In this document: positions 19,101 to 27,756 of the stretch, in pieces
Layout of the letters: each line of letters starts with the position of its first letter
Position numbering within the stretch: position 1 is the stretch's first letter
Source: CAVRXZ01 sp963773035
GTDB taxonomy: Bacteria; Acidobacteriota; Vicinamibacteria; Vicinamibacterales; CAVVIG01
NCBI GenBank assembly: GCA_963773035.1
Contig: CAVYZX010000037.1
Location: forward strand, 372,001 to 436,000
Length of the DNA stretch: 64,000 nucleotides
Direction of reading: 5' to 3'
Translations under genes and position numbers: made by a program
The notes under the pieces: model-generated
What the model saw: the letters and a program-made list of their open reading frames with translations, nothing else
Database searches by the model: none
What the model was told of the DNA's origin: nothing

Positions 19101-21871
19101 CGTTCGCCTGGCCGCCGAGGCGTCCTTCGACGCCGACTTCACGCGCCACCGACGTGACCTGGTCGGCAAAGGTGGCGAGCGTGCCGGTCATGTCGTTGAT
19201 TGTGTCCGCCAGCGCGGCTACTTCGCCTTTCGACTTGACGGTGAGGTTCTGCGAGAGATCGCCGCCGGCAACTGCGGTCACGACTTTGACGATGCCGCGG
19301 ACCTGCTCGGTGAGGTTGGCCGCCATCACGTTCACGTTGTCGGTGAGGTCCTTCCACGTCCCGGCCACGCCGGGGACTTGCGCCTGACCGCCCAGTAGGC
19401 CTTCGGTGCCGACTTCTCTCGCGACGCGGGTCACTTCCGCGGCAAACGCATTGAGCTGGTCGACCATCGTGTTGATGGTGTTCTTCAACTCGAGAATCTC
19501 GCCCTTGACGTCGACGGTGATCTTGCGCGACAGATCGCCGCGGGCGACGGCGGTGGTCACTTCGGCGATATTGCGTACCTGGGTGGTGAGGTTCGCCGCC
19601 AGGAGGTTGACGTTGTCGGTGAGGTCCTTCCACGTACCGGCCACGCCAGGAACGACCGCTTGTCCGCCGAGCCGCCCGTCCGTTCCGACCTCACGGGCCA
19701 CGCGAGTCACCTCCGCGGCGAACGACCGGAGCTGCTCGACCATCGTGTTCAACGTCTCTTTAAGCAACAGGATTTCGCCGCGCACGTCGACCGTGATTTT
19801 CTTGGACAGATCGCCGCCGGCAATCGCGGTCGCCACTTCGGCGATGTTGCGAACTTGCGCCGTGAGGTTACTGGCCATGAAGTTCACGTTGTCGGTGAGG
19901 TCCTTCCACGTGCCGGCGACGCCCTGCACCTGTGCCTGGCCGCCCAACTTGCCCTCGGTGCCGACCTCGCGCGCCACGCGCGTGACTTCCGCCGCGAATG
20001 CGTTGAGCTGGTCCACCATCGTGTTGATGGTGTTCTTCAGCTCGAGAATTTCCCCCTTGACGTCCACCGTGATCTTGCGCGACAGATCGCCGCGGGCGAT
20101 GGCCGTCGCCACATCGGCGATGTTGCGGACCTGCGCGGTGAGGTTGTTGGCCATGGAGTTCACGCTGTCGGTGAGGTCCTTCCATGTTCCTGCCACCCCG
20201 CGAACGTTCGCCTGGCCGCCCAGCCGTCCCTCGGTACCGACTTCGCGCGCCACACGAGTCACTTCGCCGGCGAACGCGTTGAGCTGATCGACCATCGTGT
20301 TGATGGTGTCCTTGATTTGAAGGATTTCGCCGCTGACGTTGACGGTGATCTTCTGGCTCAGGTCGCCATTGGCGATGGCCGTCGCCACCTTGGACACGTC
20401 GCGCAGTTGCACGGTGAGGTTGCCGGCCATGGCGTTGACCGAGTCGGTGAGGTCTTTCCACGTGCCCCCGACTCCGGGAACCTGTGCTTGACCGCCCAAC
20501 CGCCCATCGGTCCCGACTTCACGGGCGACCCGCGTCACTTCTCCGGCGAACGCGTTCAGCTGATCGACCATCGTGTTGATGGTTTCCTTGAGAAGCAGAA
20601 TTTCGCCGCTCACGTTCACCGTGATCTTCTTGGACAGGTCGCCGCTGGCGATCGCCGTCGCCACGTCGGCGATGTTTCGCACCTGCGCGGTGAGGTTGCT
20701 GGCCATGAAGTTGACGTTGTCGGTGAGATCCTTCCAGGTGCCGGCCACTCCAGGCACCTGGGCCTGACCTCCGAGCTTGCCGTCCGTGCCCACTTCACGC
20801 GCGACACGCGTCACTTCCGAGGCGAAGGCATTGAGCTGGTCGACCATCGTATTGATGGTGTTCTTCAGTTCGAGGATCTCGCCGCGCACATCGACCGTGA
20901 TCTTGCGCGAGAGGTCGCCACGCGCAACGGCCGTCGTCACTTCGGCGATGTTGCGCACCTGGTCCGTCAGGTTGCGCGCCATCGCGTTGACGCTGTCGGT
21001 CAGGTCCTTCCAGGTGCCCGCGACACCGGGCACGACGGCCTGACCGCCCAGACGACCTTCGGTGCCGACCTCTTGCGCCACTCTCGTGACTTCCGACGCG
21101 AAGGAGCGCAGCTGGTCGACCATCGTGTTGATGGCTTCCTTCAGCTGCAGGATCTCGCCGCGCACGTCGACCGTAATCTTGCGCGACAGATCGCCGCTGG
21201 CGACTGCGATGGTGACTTCGGAGATATTGCGGACCTGCGCCGTCAAATTGCTCGCCATCGAGTTGACGCTGTCGGTCAGGTCTTTCCAGACGCCGCTGAC
21301 GTTTCGGACCTCCGCCTGGCCGCCGAGCTTGCCGTCGGTGCCGACCTCACGGGCCACACGGGTCACTTCCGACGTGAAGACGCCGAGCTGCTGAATCATC
21401 GTGTTGACGATGGTGGCCGAGCGGAGGAATTCACCCTCGAGCGGGCGGCCGTCGACGTCGAGCCGCACGGTCTGCAGGAGGTCGCCCTTCGCCACGGCGG
21501 CGAGTGCGCGCGCCACTTCCGTCGTCGGCCATAGACAGGTCGTCGATCAGCGTGTTGATCGACGTCTCCATTTCGCCCCAGGAGCCGACGGCCTGGCCGA
21601 GTTTGACCCGTTGCCGCGTCTTGCCCTGTTTGCCGACAACGGTCCCGACCCGTTCGAGCTCGTCGGCTATCCGGGCGTTCGAGGCGACGATCTCGTTGAA
21701 GGTGTCGGCGATCTTGCCGTCGAGCCCGACCCAATTTCCGGGAAGGCGGACGGAGAAATCGCCATCCTTCATACGCTGCAGGGCACTAAGGAGGGTCGAG
21801 AGCTCGGCGCCGGGGGTCGTCAGGAGGGTGTCGGTGGGGAGTGAGGAGACAGCACTGTCAGTCCGCTGCAT
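16135..21871 (-). CDS. Giant HAMP-array hybrid histidine kinase with three receivers (one frameshift)
   Basis: A soluble sensor kinase of about 1,900 residues. The N-terminal half is a chain of HAMP units: one divergent unit (21800-21540) followed by nine repeats of 92 residues, each with GTWKDLTD or a close variant and VTRVAREVGT. Then come a GAF domain (about 18800-18420), a long Gln-rich coiled coil, HisKA with FMANMSHELRTPLNSI (His near 18155), HATPase with DTGIGIPPEKQ, and three receivers (17310-16960, 16940-16580, 16500-16140). This architecture is that of class III hybrid kinases (fungal Nik1/Os-1 and bacterial relatives), which respond to osmotic or chemical stress. One extra base near 21530 splits the frame; undoing it joins DDL to TTEVARALAAVAKGDL. 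It starts a two-gene operon with the hybrid kinase downstream. Confidence 0.9.
18900..21400. repeat. 276-bp tandem repeats inside the HAMP kinase gene
   Basis: Nine in-frame units of 276 bp (92 codons) encode the HAMP/linker array. The repeated plus-strand core GGTGAGGTCCTTCCACGTGC or near-identical sequence recurs about every 276 bases. Units are similar enough at DNA level to recombine, so copy number could vary among strains and the region is at risk of assembly collapse. Confidence 0.85.
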
Positions 21872-22223
21872 TCAAAGCTCCATTGATGGACGTCGCACCG
21901 GAACGGATGTATTGAAGTTGTGTAGGGTCGTGTCGTTTTGTCTGTCTTCCTGACAGATCTACCGGGTCCGGAACCACAAACGACGCGTAAACAGCAAGAA
22001 ACATGCTCATCTGTAGTCGGAAGTAGAATCGGTCGAGCTAGGGCCATTGAGCGAGAAACAGCCACAATCGGCTTGTCGAACGCAGTGCTTCACACCCGTG
22101 TGGGAATGCGGCTACCACATCGACGCACCGTGGGACATCAGGTAGCCCTTCGGCGCCACAGCGGGTGCACGCTTTGGCATCAGTCCACTGGCGTATGAGG
22201 GCAGGTTCAAGTAACCAATCAAC
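21872..22223. other. Divergent intergenic region
   Basis: About 350 bases between the giant kinase (leftward) and the thioredoxin-like gene (rightward). It holds a small perfect inverted repeat TCTGTC-TTCCT-GACAGA (21941-21957), which could be an operator or part of an mRNA leader for the kinase. I see no convincing ORF, RNA gene or strong promoter consensus in the rest. Confidence 0.45.
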
Positions 22224-22837
22224 ATGACATGGGTTGTAGCGCTTGTCGGGTTGGTCGGGTCTCTGTTGGGAGAGGCGTTCGTTCCTGTCGCGTTGCAGTC
22301 AGAGGTAGCTGTCGATGCGCCCGCGCTCTTCGACCGTGGCCAGACCATGGAGCAATTCGCTCGGACAACGACCCGGCAACGCGAGTCGTGGATCCGGAAC
22401 GTGGCGGCCGCGAAGATCGATCCGGGAATGGTCAGCGGTTCAGGCGGGTCGGTGGGGACCTTCGGCTGCTGATTGTCGCCGAAGACTGGTGCCCCGACTC
22501 AGTGCATACGGTGCCGTACGTGGCCGCGCTGGCTGCCCGGGCCGGCGTTGACATGAGAATCGTCGACCGGGGCTCCGGATCGGCGATCATGAAACGTCAT
22601 CCGGCACCGGACGGACGCGGGGTTACGCCGATCGTCGTCCTGCTGCGGCGCGGTATCGACGTCGGCGCGTGGGTGGAGCGCCCATCTGTGCTCCAGTCGC
22701 TATTTCAATCGATCGGAACCAATTCAGAGAATGCCAGACAGTTCGCACAACGCCAGGCCTGGTACAAAGCGGACAGCGGGCGGACCACGGTGGCTGAAGT
22801 CGTGGCTCTTGCCGAACAGAACGCATTGGCAAAGTAG
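22224..22837 (+). CDS. Thioredoxin-fold protein (frameshifted)
   Basis: A protein of about 200 residues with a hydrophobic N terminus (VVALVGLVGSLLGEAF, likely signal peptide or anchor) and a thioredoxin-like domain starting LRLLIVAEDWCPDSVHTVPYVAAL. The active-site motif is WCPDS, with a single cysteine, as in the thioredoxin family of bacillithiol/thiol-stress type, so disulfide exchange with only one Cys, or binding without catalysis, is possible. The cis-Pro loop is GVTPIVVLL. The frame changes near 22435-22445: the first frame ends at 22472, and the second carries the domain to TAG at 22837. An eight-base gap precedes the lipoprotein gene. Confidence 0.78.
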
Positions 22838-22844
22838 TCGATCG

Positions 22845-23342
22845 ATGAGCCTCTCTTCCCGCATCATGGCGCTCGTGCGAGCGTTCGTCGTTCAATCGCT
22901 GTTCGTTTCAAGTCTGGGGCTCGGCTGTTCATCGAACTCGACGACGGCGCCGTCGCCGCCGAGTCAACAGCCGCCGCCAGCCGCTTCGTACGTCAATATG
23001 GCCGGATCGTGGAGCGGTACCCTCGAGTCTTCGAATCAGCAAATGCGCTCGGTCACGATGGTCGTCGTTCAGGACGGGAGCTGCGTTGATGGCGTGTGGA
23101 CCAGCACTCAAGACGCCTGGATGGGTGCCATCAGCGGTTATGCCGCCGCTGACTCATTCTCCGGAGATATCTCGATCCAGACGGTCAACGACTTGGGCGA
23201 GCGGTGCACGGGAGTCGGCAAAACGAGCGGCCCTGTTGACGCGGGGAGTCTGCGGTTGACGAGCCCAGGGATGTTTTCCGCGGTCATCAAGTGCAATAGC
23301 CTGCTTCCTCAATCACTGGTCCTGACGCTGCGCAAGAACTAG
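22845..23342 (+). CDS. Probable lipoprotein of unknown function
   Basis: A 165-residue exported protein. The N terminus has a hydrophobic stretch (RAFVVQSLFVSSLGLG) followed directly by Cys-Ser-Ser-Asn-Ser, a plausible though not perfect lipobox, then a Pro/Ser/Gln-rich linker (residues 33-47). The mature domain begins MAGSWSGTLESSNQQMRSVTM, a small beta-barrel start typical of secreted proteins with W-x-G repeats, and contains GVWTSTQDAWMGAISGYAA. I do not recognise a family. It probably shares a transcript with the thioredoxin-like gene upstream (7-base gap). Confidence 0.72.
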   Translation: MSLSSRIMALVRAFVVQSLFVSSLGLGCSSNSTTAPSPPSQQPPPAASYVNMAGSWSGTLESSNQQMRSVTMVVVQDGSCVDGVWTSTQDAWMGAISGYAAADSFSGDISIQTVNDLGERCTGVGKTSGPVDAGSLRLTSPGMFSAVIKCNSLLPQSLVLTLRKN

Positions 23343-23393
23343 GTTGAGAGTCGCCGGTATCATGCGCTGTGCTCGTTGTTCCTGCCACACCTT

Positions 23394-23594
23394 TCAGAAC
23401 GTCGGTCCTCCGCCAATGGCCACAACATCGCCGTTGGAGAACCTGATCTCCCCTGCTCCCACGATGCGCGAGAATTTTCTGGCGTCGTCGGGTCGCGTCA
23501 GCAAGACCGACTGCACGTCGTTCAGAAACAGCGGATTGCGAGGTGGCCACACGCGAGCGGAGATCAAGGTGCCCGGTTTCAGCCGCTCTTTCAT
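23394..23594 (-). pseudogene. Possible gene remnant (C-terminal fragment)
   Basis: A 66-codon minus-strand frame that reads like a piece of a real protein (KPGTLISARVWPPRNPLFLN, then GAGEIRFSNGDVVAIGGGPT) but has no ribosome site and no visible rest of the gene. The pattern is reminiscent of the C terminus of small secreted DUF6152-like proteins. Upstream lies a run of ACAAAGGACT-like near-repeats (23597-23625), a common boundary in this genome type. It may be the broken end of a gene lost by rearrangement; this is a weak call. Confidence 0.35.
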
Positions 23595-23688
23595 CGAACC
23601 ACAAAGGACTCAAAGGACACAAAGAAACGACTGTGGCGTGCCCAGCCGACGCTCGCAAATGGAATGAAGAGCAGCGCGCTAGATTCAC

Positions 23689-23943
23689 TCATCGCAGGTG
23701 TCGTTTGGCAAACGCAACACCTGACCCTGACTTGAGATACCGCTCGAGTGCGAGTGCTCGCCGCTCGTCACTGAACTCAATCGCCACATCCAGTTTCCAA
23801 GGTTTGTACTTCGCTGTGGTTTGGCATCCACCGCTGTTGTGACTTGCTAATCGCGCCATTACATCAGATGTCGAACCCGTGTAGTAGTGGCTCGGGACGG
23901 CGGAACTTCGAATCACGTACACGAAGCGCTTCGCTCGATCCAT
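23689..23943 (-). CDS. GIY-YIG nuclease family protein
   Basis: An 84-residue single-domain protein of the GIY-YIG superfamily (UPF0213/YhbQ-like). The two strands appear as FVYVIRSS and HYYTGSTSD, the catalytic-helix Arg as MARLASHNSG, and the last conserved part as ALALERYLKSGSGVAFAKRHL, with the usual Glu. Such stand-alone proteins cut or bind branched or damaged DNA, or are simply mobile; no host role is known. It lies beside a tandem repeat array, a tRNA and an IS element, in a small accessory region. Confidence 0.88.
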   Translation of the reverse strand: MDRAKRFVYVIRSSAVPSHYYTGSTSDVMARLASHNSGGCQTTAKYKPWKLDVAIEFSDERRALALERYLKSGSGVAFAKRHLR

Positions 23944-24086
23944 GGACTCAGACCGTGCAAACGCGTCGCCGTTGCTAAATGCAGTTCTTGTTTCGAGGAT
24001 TCAGCAAAAACCGATCGGAATAGTGCAGTCTCTGCACTGGCCGATTCGCACGACAAGGCAATTAATACCCAGCGATCGTCGTCGCA

Positions 24087-24664
24087 CCATCCTTCGCTCG
24101 TTCCGCGTGAGTGGGCCCACCTTCGCGGGTGGTGGTTCTTTGATGGGCCGCTACGCTGGGCACCATCCTTCGCCTGAATTCACGAGCCAATGATGGCTTG
24201 CCATCCGAAGCTCGTTTCCGTTTCAGTGTGAGCCCACCTTCGCGGCTGGTAGTTCTTTGATGGGCCGCTACGGTGGGCACCATCCTTCGCCTGAATTCAC
24301 GAGCCAATGATGGCTTGCCATCCGAAGCTCGTTTCCGTTTCAGTGTGAGCCCACCTTCGCGGCTGGTAGTTCTTTGATGGGCCGCTACGCTGGGCACCAT
24401 CCTTCGCCTGAATTCACGAGCCAATGATGGCTTGCCATCCGAAGCTCGTTTCCGTTTCAGTGTGAGCCCACCTTCGCGGCTGGTAGTTCTTTGATGGGCC
24501 GCTACGCTGGGCACCATCCTTCGCGTGAATTCACGAGCCAATGATGGCTTGCCATCCGAAGCTCGTTTCCGTTTCAGTGTGAGCCCACCTTCGCGGCTGG
24601 TAGTTCTTTGATGGGCCGCTACGGTGGGCACCATCCTTCGCCTGAAATTACGAGCGAAGGATGG
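24087..24664. repeat. 117-bp tandem repeat array next to tRNA-Val
   Basis: A head-to-tail array with cores (TGATGGGCCGCTAC) at 24141, 24258, 24375, 24492 and 24609, an exact spacing of 117 bases. Units are nearly identical. Because 117 is a multiple of three, the minus strand stays open for 190 codons, with 39-residue repeats (TTSREGGLTLKRKRASDGKP...). Each unit contains GATGGC-AA-GCCATC and the sequence CACCATCCTTCGC, which is the inverse of the tRNA 3' end with its flank. It has no ribosome site or start context, so I treat it as a DNA repeat with an incidental frame, but cannot exclude a repeat protein. Confidence 0.85.
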
Positions 24665-24666
24665 TG
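24629..24666 (-). terminator. Hairpin at the 3' end of tRNA-Val
   Basis: A perfect 13-base stem CACCATCCTTCGC (24629-24641) and GCGAAGGATGGTG (24654-24666) with a 12-base loop. One arm is the tRNA 3' terminus plus flank, the other belongs to the last unit of the tandem array. It would form immediately after the tRNA CCA end on the minus strand. A U-run is missing, so it may be a processing or end signal rather than a standard terminator. Confidence 0.5.
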
Positions 24667-24738
24667 GGCGCTAGAGGACTCGAACCTCTGACCTCGTGCG
24701 TGTGAAGCACGCGCTCTAACCAACTGAGCTAAGCGCCC
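24662..24738 (-). tRNA. tRNA-Val (anticodon CAC)
   Basis: A complete 77-base cloverleaf. The acceptor stem pairs GGGCGCT with AGCGCCC, followed by encoded ACCA. The D arm has AGCTCAGTTGGTTAGAGC, the anticodon arm is CGTGC-TTCACAC-GCACG giving anticodon CAC (reads GUG, valine), and the T arm contains GGTTCGAGTCC. A CATAAT hexamer lies 16 bases upstream (24755-24760) as a possible -10. The gene borders the 117-bp array on its 3' side. Confidence 0.97.
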
Positions 24739-24739
24739 G

Positions 24740-25010
24740 GCGATCGCTTGAAGGATTATGCTCGCGAGCCACAACGATCTTAGCAGTTTGTCGGCTTTGC
24801 CGAAACGCGCCAGCTATTCCGGTTTTCACTTCGGTATAGCGTCGATACACACGTACATCGCGAAGACTCGAAGCACACGAAATGTCACGAAGACGAGCAG
24901 TCGCCGAAGCCAGATTCGCCACGGAGTCACTGAGTCACTGAGAAAACGCAGGTCTGAGAGCACTCGACGCCTGTGGCTCGGCGCCTTCTATGTTGAGCGG
25001 TGCTGTCAAG
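24740..25010. other. Gene-free stretch with degenerate CGAAG repeats
   Basis: No ORF or RNA gene is convincing here. From 24855 to 24905 there is a run of degenerate short repeats (GCGAAGACTCGAAGCACACG and TCACGAAGACG). Similar CGAAG/CACAAAG runs occur at 23597-23625 and, inverted, at 26543-26575, so this type of sequence brackets both the tRNA/array segment and the IS110 element. Confidence 0.5.
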
Positions 25011-26600
25011 CTCCTCCATTAATCTGATCGCTCATCGCTCGCGCGTGTCGGCCGCCGAGCAGGCCGCCCACTCCCAGGAGCGGCCCGCGCAGGCGGCGCT
25101 CGAGACACCGCGATGGGCGCGCGTCTGGTCAGGGGCGATCGCACGCGGGTTCGGCGGTGAGTCGGGTCGGCCCGTCCTCGCCTTCTATCAAGCTCGCGCC
25201 TATGGCGCGGCTCCCTGAGACTGTTCGGTCTCGCGCCGTTCCCCGAGGCGGCGGTACCCTCTCTGTGACGGTCGCTGCCATGAGCCGACCCGCGCAGAGC
25301 CCGTACGCGCCGCACGTGAGCGCCCGTCGACCGTCGCGCCTTAGCCGATTTTCAGCACCGCGCCCGTCGGCAACACGCCGGCGGTCGCCCAGCGCCACAG
25401 GGCGATGAATAATTTGCGCGCGAGCGCGACAATCCCGAGTTTGCGTGCGCGCGCCCGCGAGCCAAAGTGCACGTGATACCACTGCGTCAACGCACTCGAC
25501 GGCTGCCAGCGCACCCATTGCCACGCGAGCTCGATCATCGTCGCTTGCAGGCGCGGATTGCCGGCGCGACTAATCCCGCGATCGCGCTGCAGGTCCCCAC
25601 TGTCGTATTTCGCCGGGGCGAACCCGAGGAGGCCCCCCAGTTGGCGGCGATTCCGAAACGCGCGCCACACTAAGCCTTCATCGAGCAGGACGGCCGCACT
25701 CGTCGTCGCCACGCCTTTCAGCTGGACCAGCTGGGCCAGCGCGCTCGCGGGCGCGGCCGTCTGCACCGCCTGGCGTTGCTGCGCGTCGAGCTCCGCAATC
25801 TGCTCGGCTACGAGCACCCAGCGCGCGTGCGCCCGCGCCAGCCGCGCTTGGAAGGGGGCCGGCAGCACCGCGCCGGCCCAGTCCCGCACCTCGGTCCACC
25901 AGCCGTCCCACCGCTGGCGCGGTAGCTGGCTGCCCCAGAGCGCTAACCATCCCCGGAGCTGATTGATCAACCGCGTCCGCTCTTGCACCAAGGCGCTCCG
26001 CTCGCGGCTGACGTGCCGCGCCGCTTCCGCCGCCACCGAGGGCACGCGCACGTCGCGCCACACCCGCGGCTCGCCATAACTCACCCGCACCAACATCGCC
26101 ACTAATTTGATCGCATCCAGGCGATCGGTCTTCGTCCGACGCGCACGACGATTCACTTCAATGCTCGCCGAATCGATGATCCGATTCTCGATGCCGCGCG
26201 CGGTGAGCGCCCGGTGAATCCAGAACCCGTCGCGGCCGGCTTCGTAACAGCTGATCACGCGCGCCGTGGCCGGTACGCCCAGCCGCTGCCGCCCGGCGGC
26301 GAGCGTGTTCGCCACCGCCGTCCAGTCGCCACTCGACACGGTCCGCACCATCGGCGCCACGCCGAACCCCGAGGTCATCGCCAGCTTCCACGTCTGCCGG
26401 CTCAACTCGAACGCCACGTACAACACCGGTTCGTCTACACTCATTCCCAGGCGGGTCCTTGCGATCATCACAGCCTCCTTTGGCTTGAACACCTGAAGGA
26501 GCGTACTCGTAATGATCCGCTCTCATAGTCTCTCTGTGGCACAACTTTCGTGACGCTTCGTGGCTTCGTGGTTCCGTCTCTACGTCCATCTGAAAAATGG
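25010..26600. mobile_element. IS110-family insertion sequence (limits approximate)
   Basis: The element consists of the IS110-type transposase gene plus about 320 bases of non-coding sequence beyond its stop codon (25010-25340) and about 100 bases before its start. IS110 elements lack long terminal inverted repeats and generally do not duplicate the target, so the ends cannot be fixed by eye. The non-coding flank is GC-rich with several short palindromes (for example GCTCGCGCCTATGGCGCGGC near 25191-25210) and could hold the bridge RNA that guides this family. Confidence 0.65.
25341..26468 (-). CDS. IS110-family transposase
   Basis: A 375-residue recombinase of the IS110 family, which uses an N-terminal RuvC-like DEDD domain and a C-terminal Tnp domain with a catalytic serine. 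Visible landmarks are YVAFELSRQTWKLA (first acidic residue Glu, where Asp is usual), ISCYEAGRDGFWIHRAL, ARRTKTDRLDAIKL, and the transposase_20 part QLVQLKGVATTSAAVLLDEG, LGGLLGFAPAKYDSG and RGISRAGNPRLQATMIELAW, where the Ser of GISRAGN is the expected nucleophile. The ATG at 26468 is preceded by AAAGGAGG five bases away and is preferred to GTG 26492. The frame is intact, so the element may be active. Confidence 0.93.
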   Translation of the reverse strand: MIARTRLGMSVDEPVLYVAFELSRQTWKLAMTSGFGVAPMVRTVSSGDWTAVANTLAAGRQRLGVPATARVISCYEAGRDGFWIHRALTARGIENRIIDSASIEVNRRARRTKTDRLDAIKLVAMLVRVSYGEPRVWRDVRVPSVAAEAARHVSRERSALVQERTRLINQLRGWLALWGSQLPRQRWDGWWTEVRDWAGAVLPAPFQARLARAHARWVLVAEQIAELDAQQRQAVQTAAPASALAQLVQLKGVATTSAAVLLDEGLVWRAFRNRRQLGGLLGFAPAKYDSGDLQRDRGISRAGNPRLQATMIELAWQWVRWQPSSALTQWYHVHFGSRARARKLGIVALARKLFIALWRWATAGVLPTGAVLKIG

Positions 26601-26611
26601 GGTAGGCGGTG

Positions 26612-27754
26612 TTAGTTCGTCGCGGAACGGCCGAGGAAGCGATGAGCTGTCTCGACGAGAACCTTGGAGCACTCCAGTAACGAACTCAGATCGACCCACT
26701 CGACGGCTTCGTGAGCTCCCGCTCCCGCCGGTCCGTAATTCACGGTTGAAGTGCCGGCCGCTGCAAAGATGGCGGCATCCATCCAGTAGGCCACTCCAGC
26801 TTCTTCAGGTGGATGCCCGACGACTGCGGTCGCGGCCTCACGCACTGCGGTGGCAATCGGACTCACCGGATCGCATGTGAGGCCCGGCCGCTCGAAGATC
26901 ACGTCGACCTCGGCCGACTCGCCAGCGTGAGCAATCACCCCGCGGATCTCCTCGGCGACGGCGGCCGGCGATTCATCGGGCAGCGTGCGCCTCTCGACCT
27001 GCAACGTACAACCGGACGCATATGTGGAGAGGCCGGTTCCTCCTTCGATGAGCGCGCAGTGCATCGAGGCCGGTCCGACGAGGGGATGCGTCCGCTGCCG
27101 TAACGTGTCGCGGTCGAATCGTTCGAGGGCGGCAACGATTCGCCCCATCGCGCCGATCGCCGATACGCCGAGGTCGAACCGGCTGCCGTGCGCCGCTCGC
27201 CCGTTCGTCGTAATGCGCAGCCACGCGAAGCCTTTGTGGGCAAGTATGAGCTGCCCATGACTGGGCTCGGTCACCACGCAGGCGTCGGCGCACCGCCGTT
27301 TCACGAAGTCGTCTGCGCCGATGCTTGCATATTCCTCGTCGGCAACCAGCGCGGCCATGACACGGCCTTTGAACGAAGAGCGCTGCAGCGTCTTCAGGGC
27401 CACGAGAATCGCGGCCGCACTTCCCTTCATGTCGTAGCTGCCACGCCCGTAAAGACGCCCGTCCGATACGGTAGGGTCGAACGGCGGAATCGACATGTTG
27501 TCGGTTCCCACCGTGTCGAGGTGCGCGCAGAAAACGAGCAGCGGACCAGCGCCTGCACCAACCTCGGCAACGAGGTTCGAGCGACCCGGCGCTGCGTCTT
27601 CGAGCCAAGCACGCACGCCGTGCGTCAACAACCAGTCCCGCGCGACCGCTGCGACTTGGGATTCGCCATGCGCTTCGCGCGGGGCGATGGACGGATTGAC
27701 TGATGGGACCCTCACCAGCATTTGTGTGGCAGCTGTGAGGTCCTCGAGCGTCAC
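26612..27754 (-). CDS. M20-family metallopeptidase/deacylase
   Basis: A 380-residue zinc hydrolase of the M20 family (ArgE/DapE/CPG2 group), removing an acyl group or a terminal amino acid. Metal-binding and catalytic motifs are CAHLDTVG (His, and Asp activating it), GRGSYDMKGSAA (bridging Asp), VADEEYASIG (catalytic Glu pair) and the C-terminal GAGAHEAVEW (last His). The lid domain lies between residues about 190 and 300 (HGSRFDLGVSA). GTG at 27754 is chosen because it falls 2 bases after the citrate synthase-like stop, with GGAAG upstream; the frame continues further but overlaps that gene. The exact substrate is unknown. Confidence 0.88.
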   Translation of the reverse strand: MTLEDLTAATQMLVRVPSVNPSIAPREAHGESQVAAVARDWLLTHGVRAWLEDAAPGRSNLVAEVGAGAGPLLVFCAHLDTVGTDNMSIPPFDPTVSDGRLYGRGSYDMKGSAAAILVALKTLQRSSFKGRVMAALVADEEYASIGADDFVKRRCADACVVTEPSHGQLILAHKGFAWLRITTNGRAAHGSRFDLGVSAIGAMGRIVAALERFDRDTLRQRTHPLVGPASMHCALIEGGTGLSTYASGCTLQVERRTLPDESPAAVAEEIRGVIAHAGESAEVDVIFERPGLTCDPVSPIATAVREAATAVVGHPPEEAGVAYWMDAAIFAAAGTSTVNYGPAGAGAHEAVEWVDLSSLLECSKVLVETAHRFLGRSATN

Positions 27755-27756
27755 GC

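Noticed and set aside
19660..21534. 624-codon plus-strand repeat frame
   Set aside because: Antisense of the HAMP repeats, His/Arg-rich, repeats follow the real gene's period.
24062..24634. Repeat protein of 190 residues on the minus strand
   Set aside because: No ribosome site or start context, extremely uniform units, and a sequence tied to the tRNA 3' end. Kept as a DNA repeat; translation cannot be fully excluded.
24087..24664. CRISPR array
   Set aside because: Units are 117 bases and contiguous, with no unique spacers between short repeats and no cas genes.
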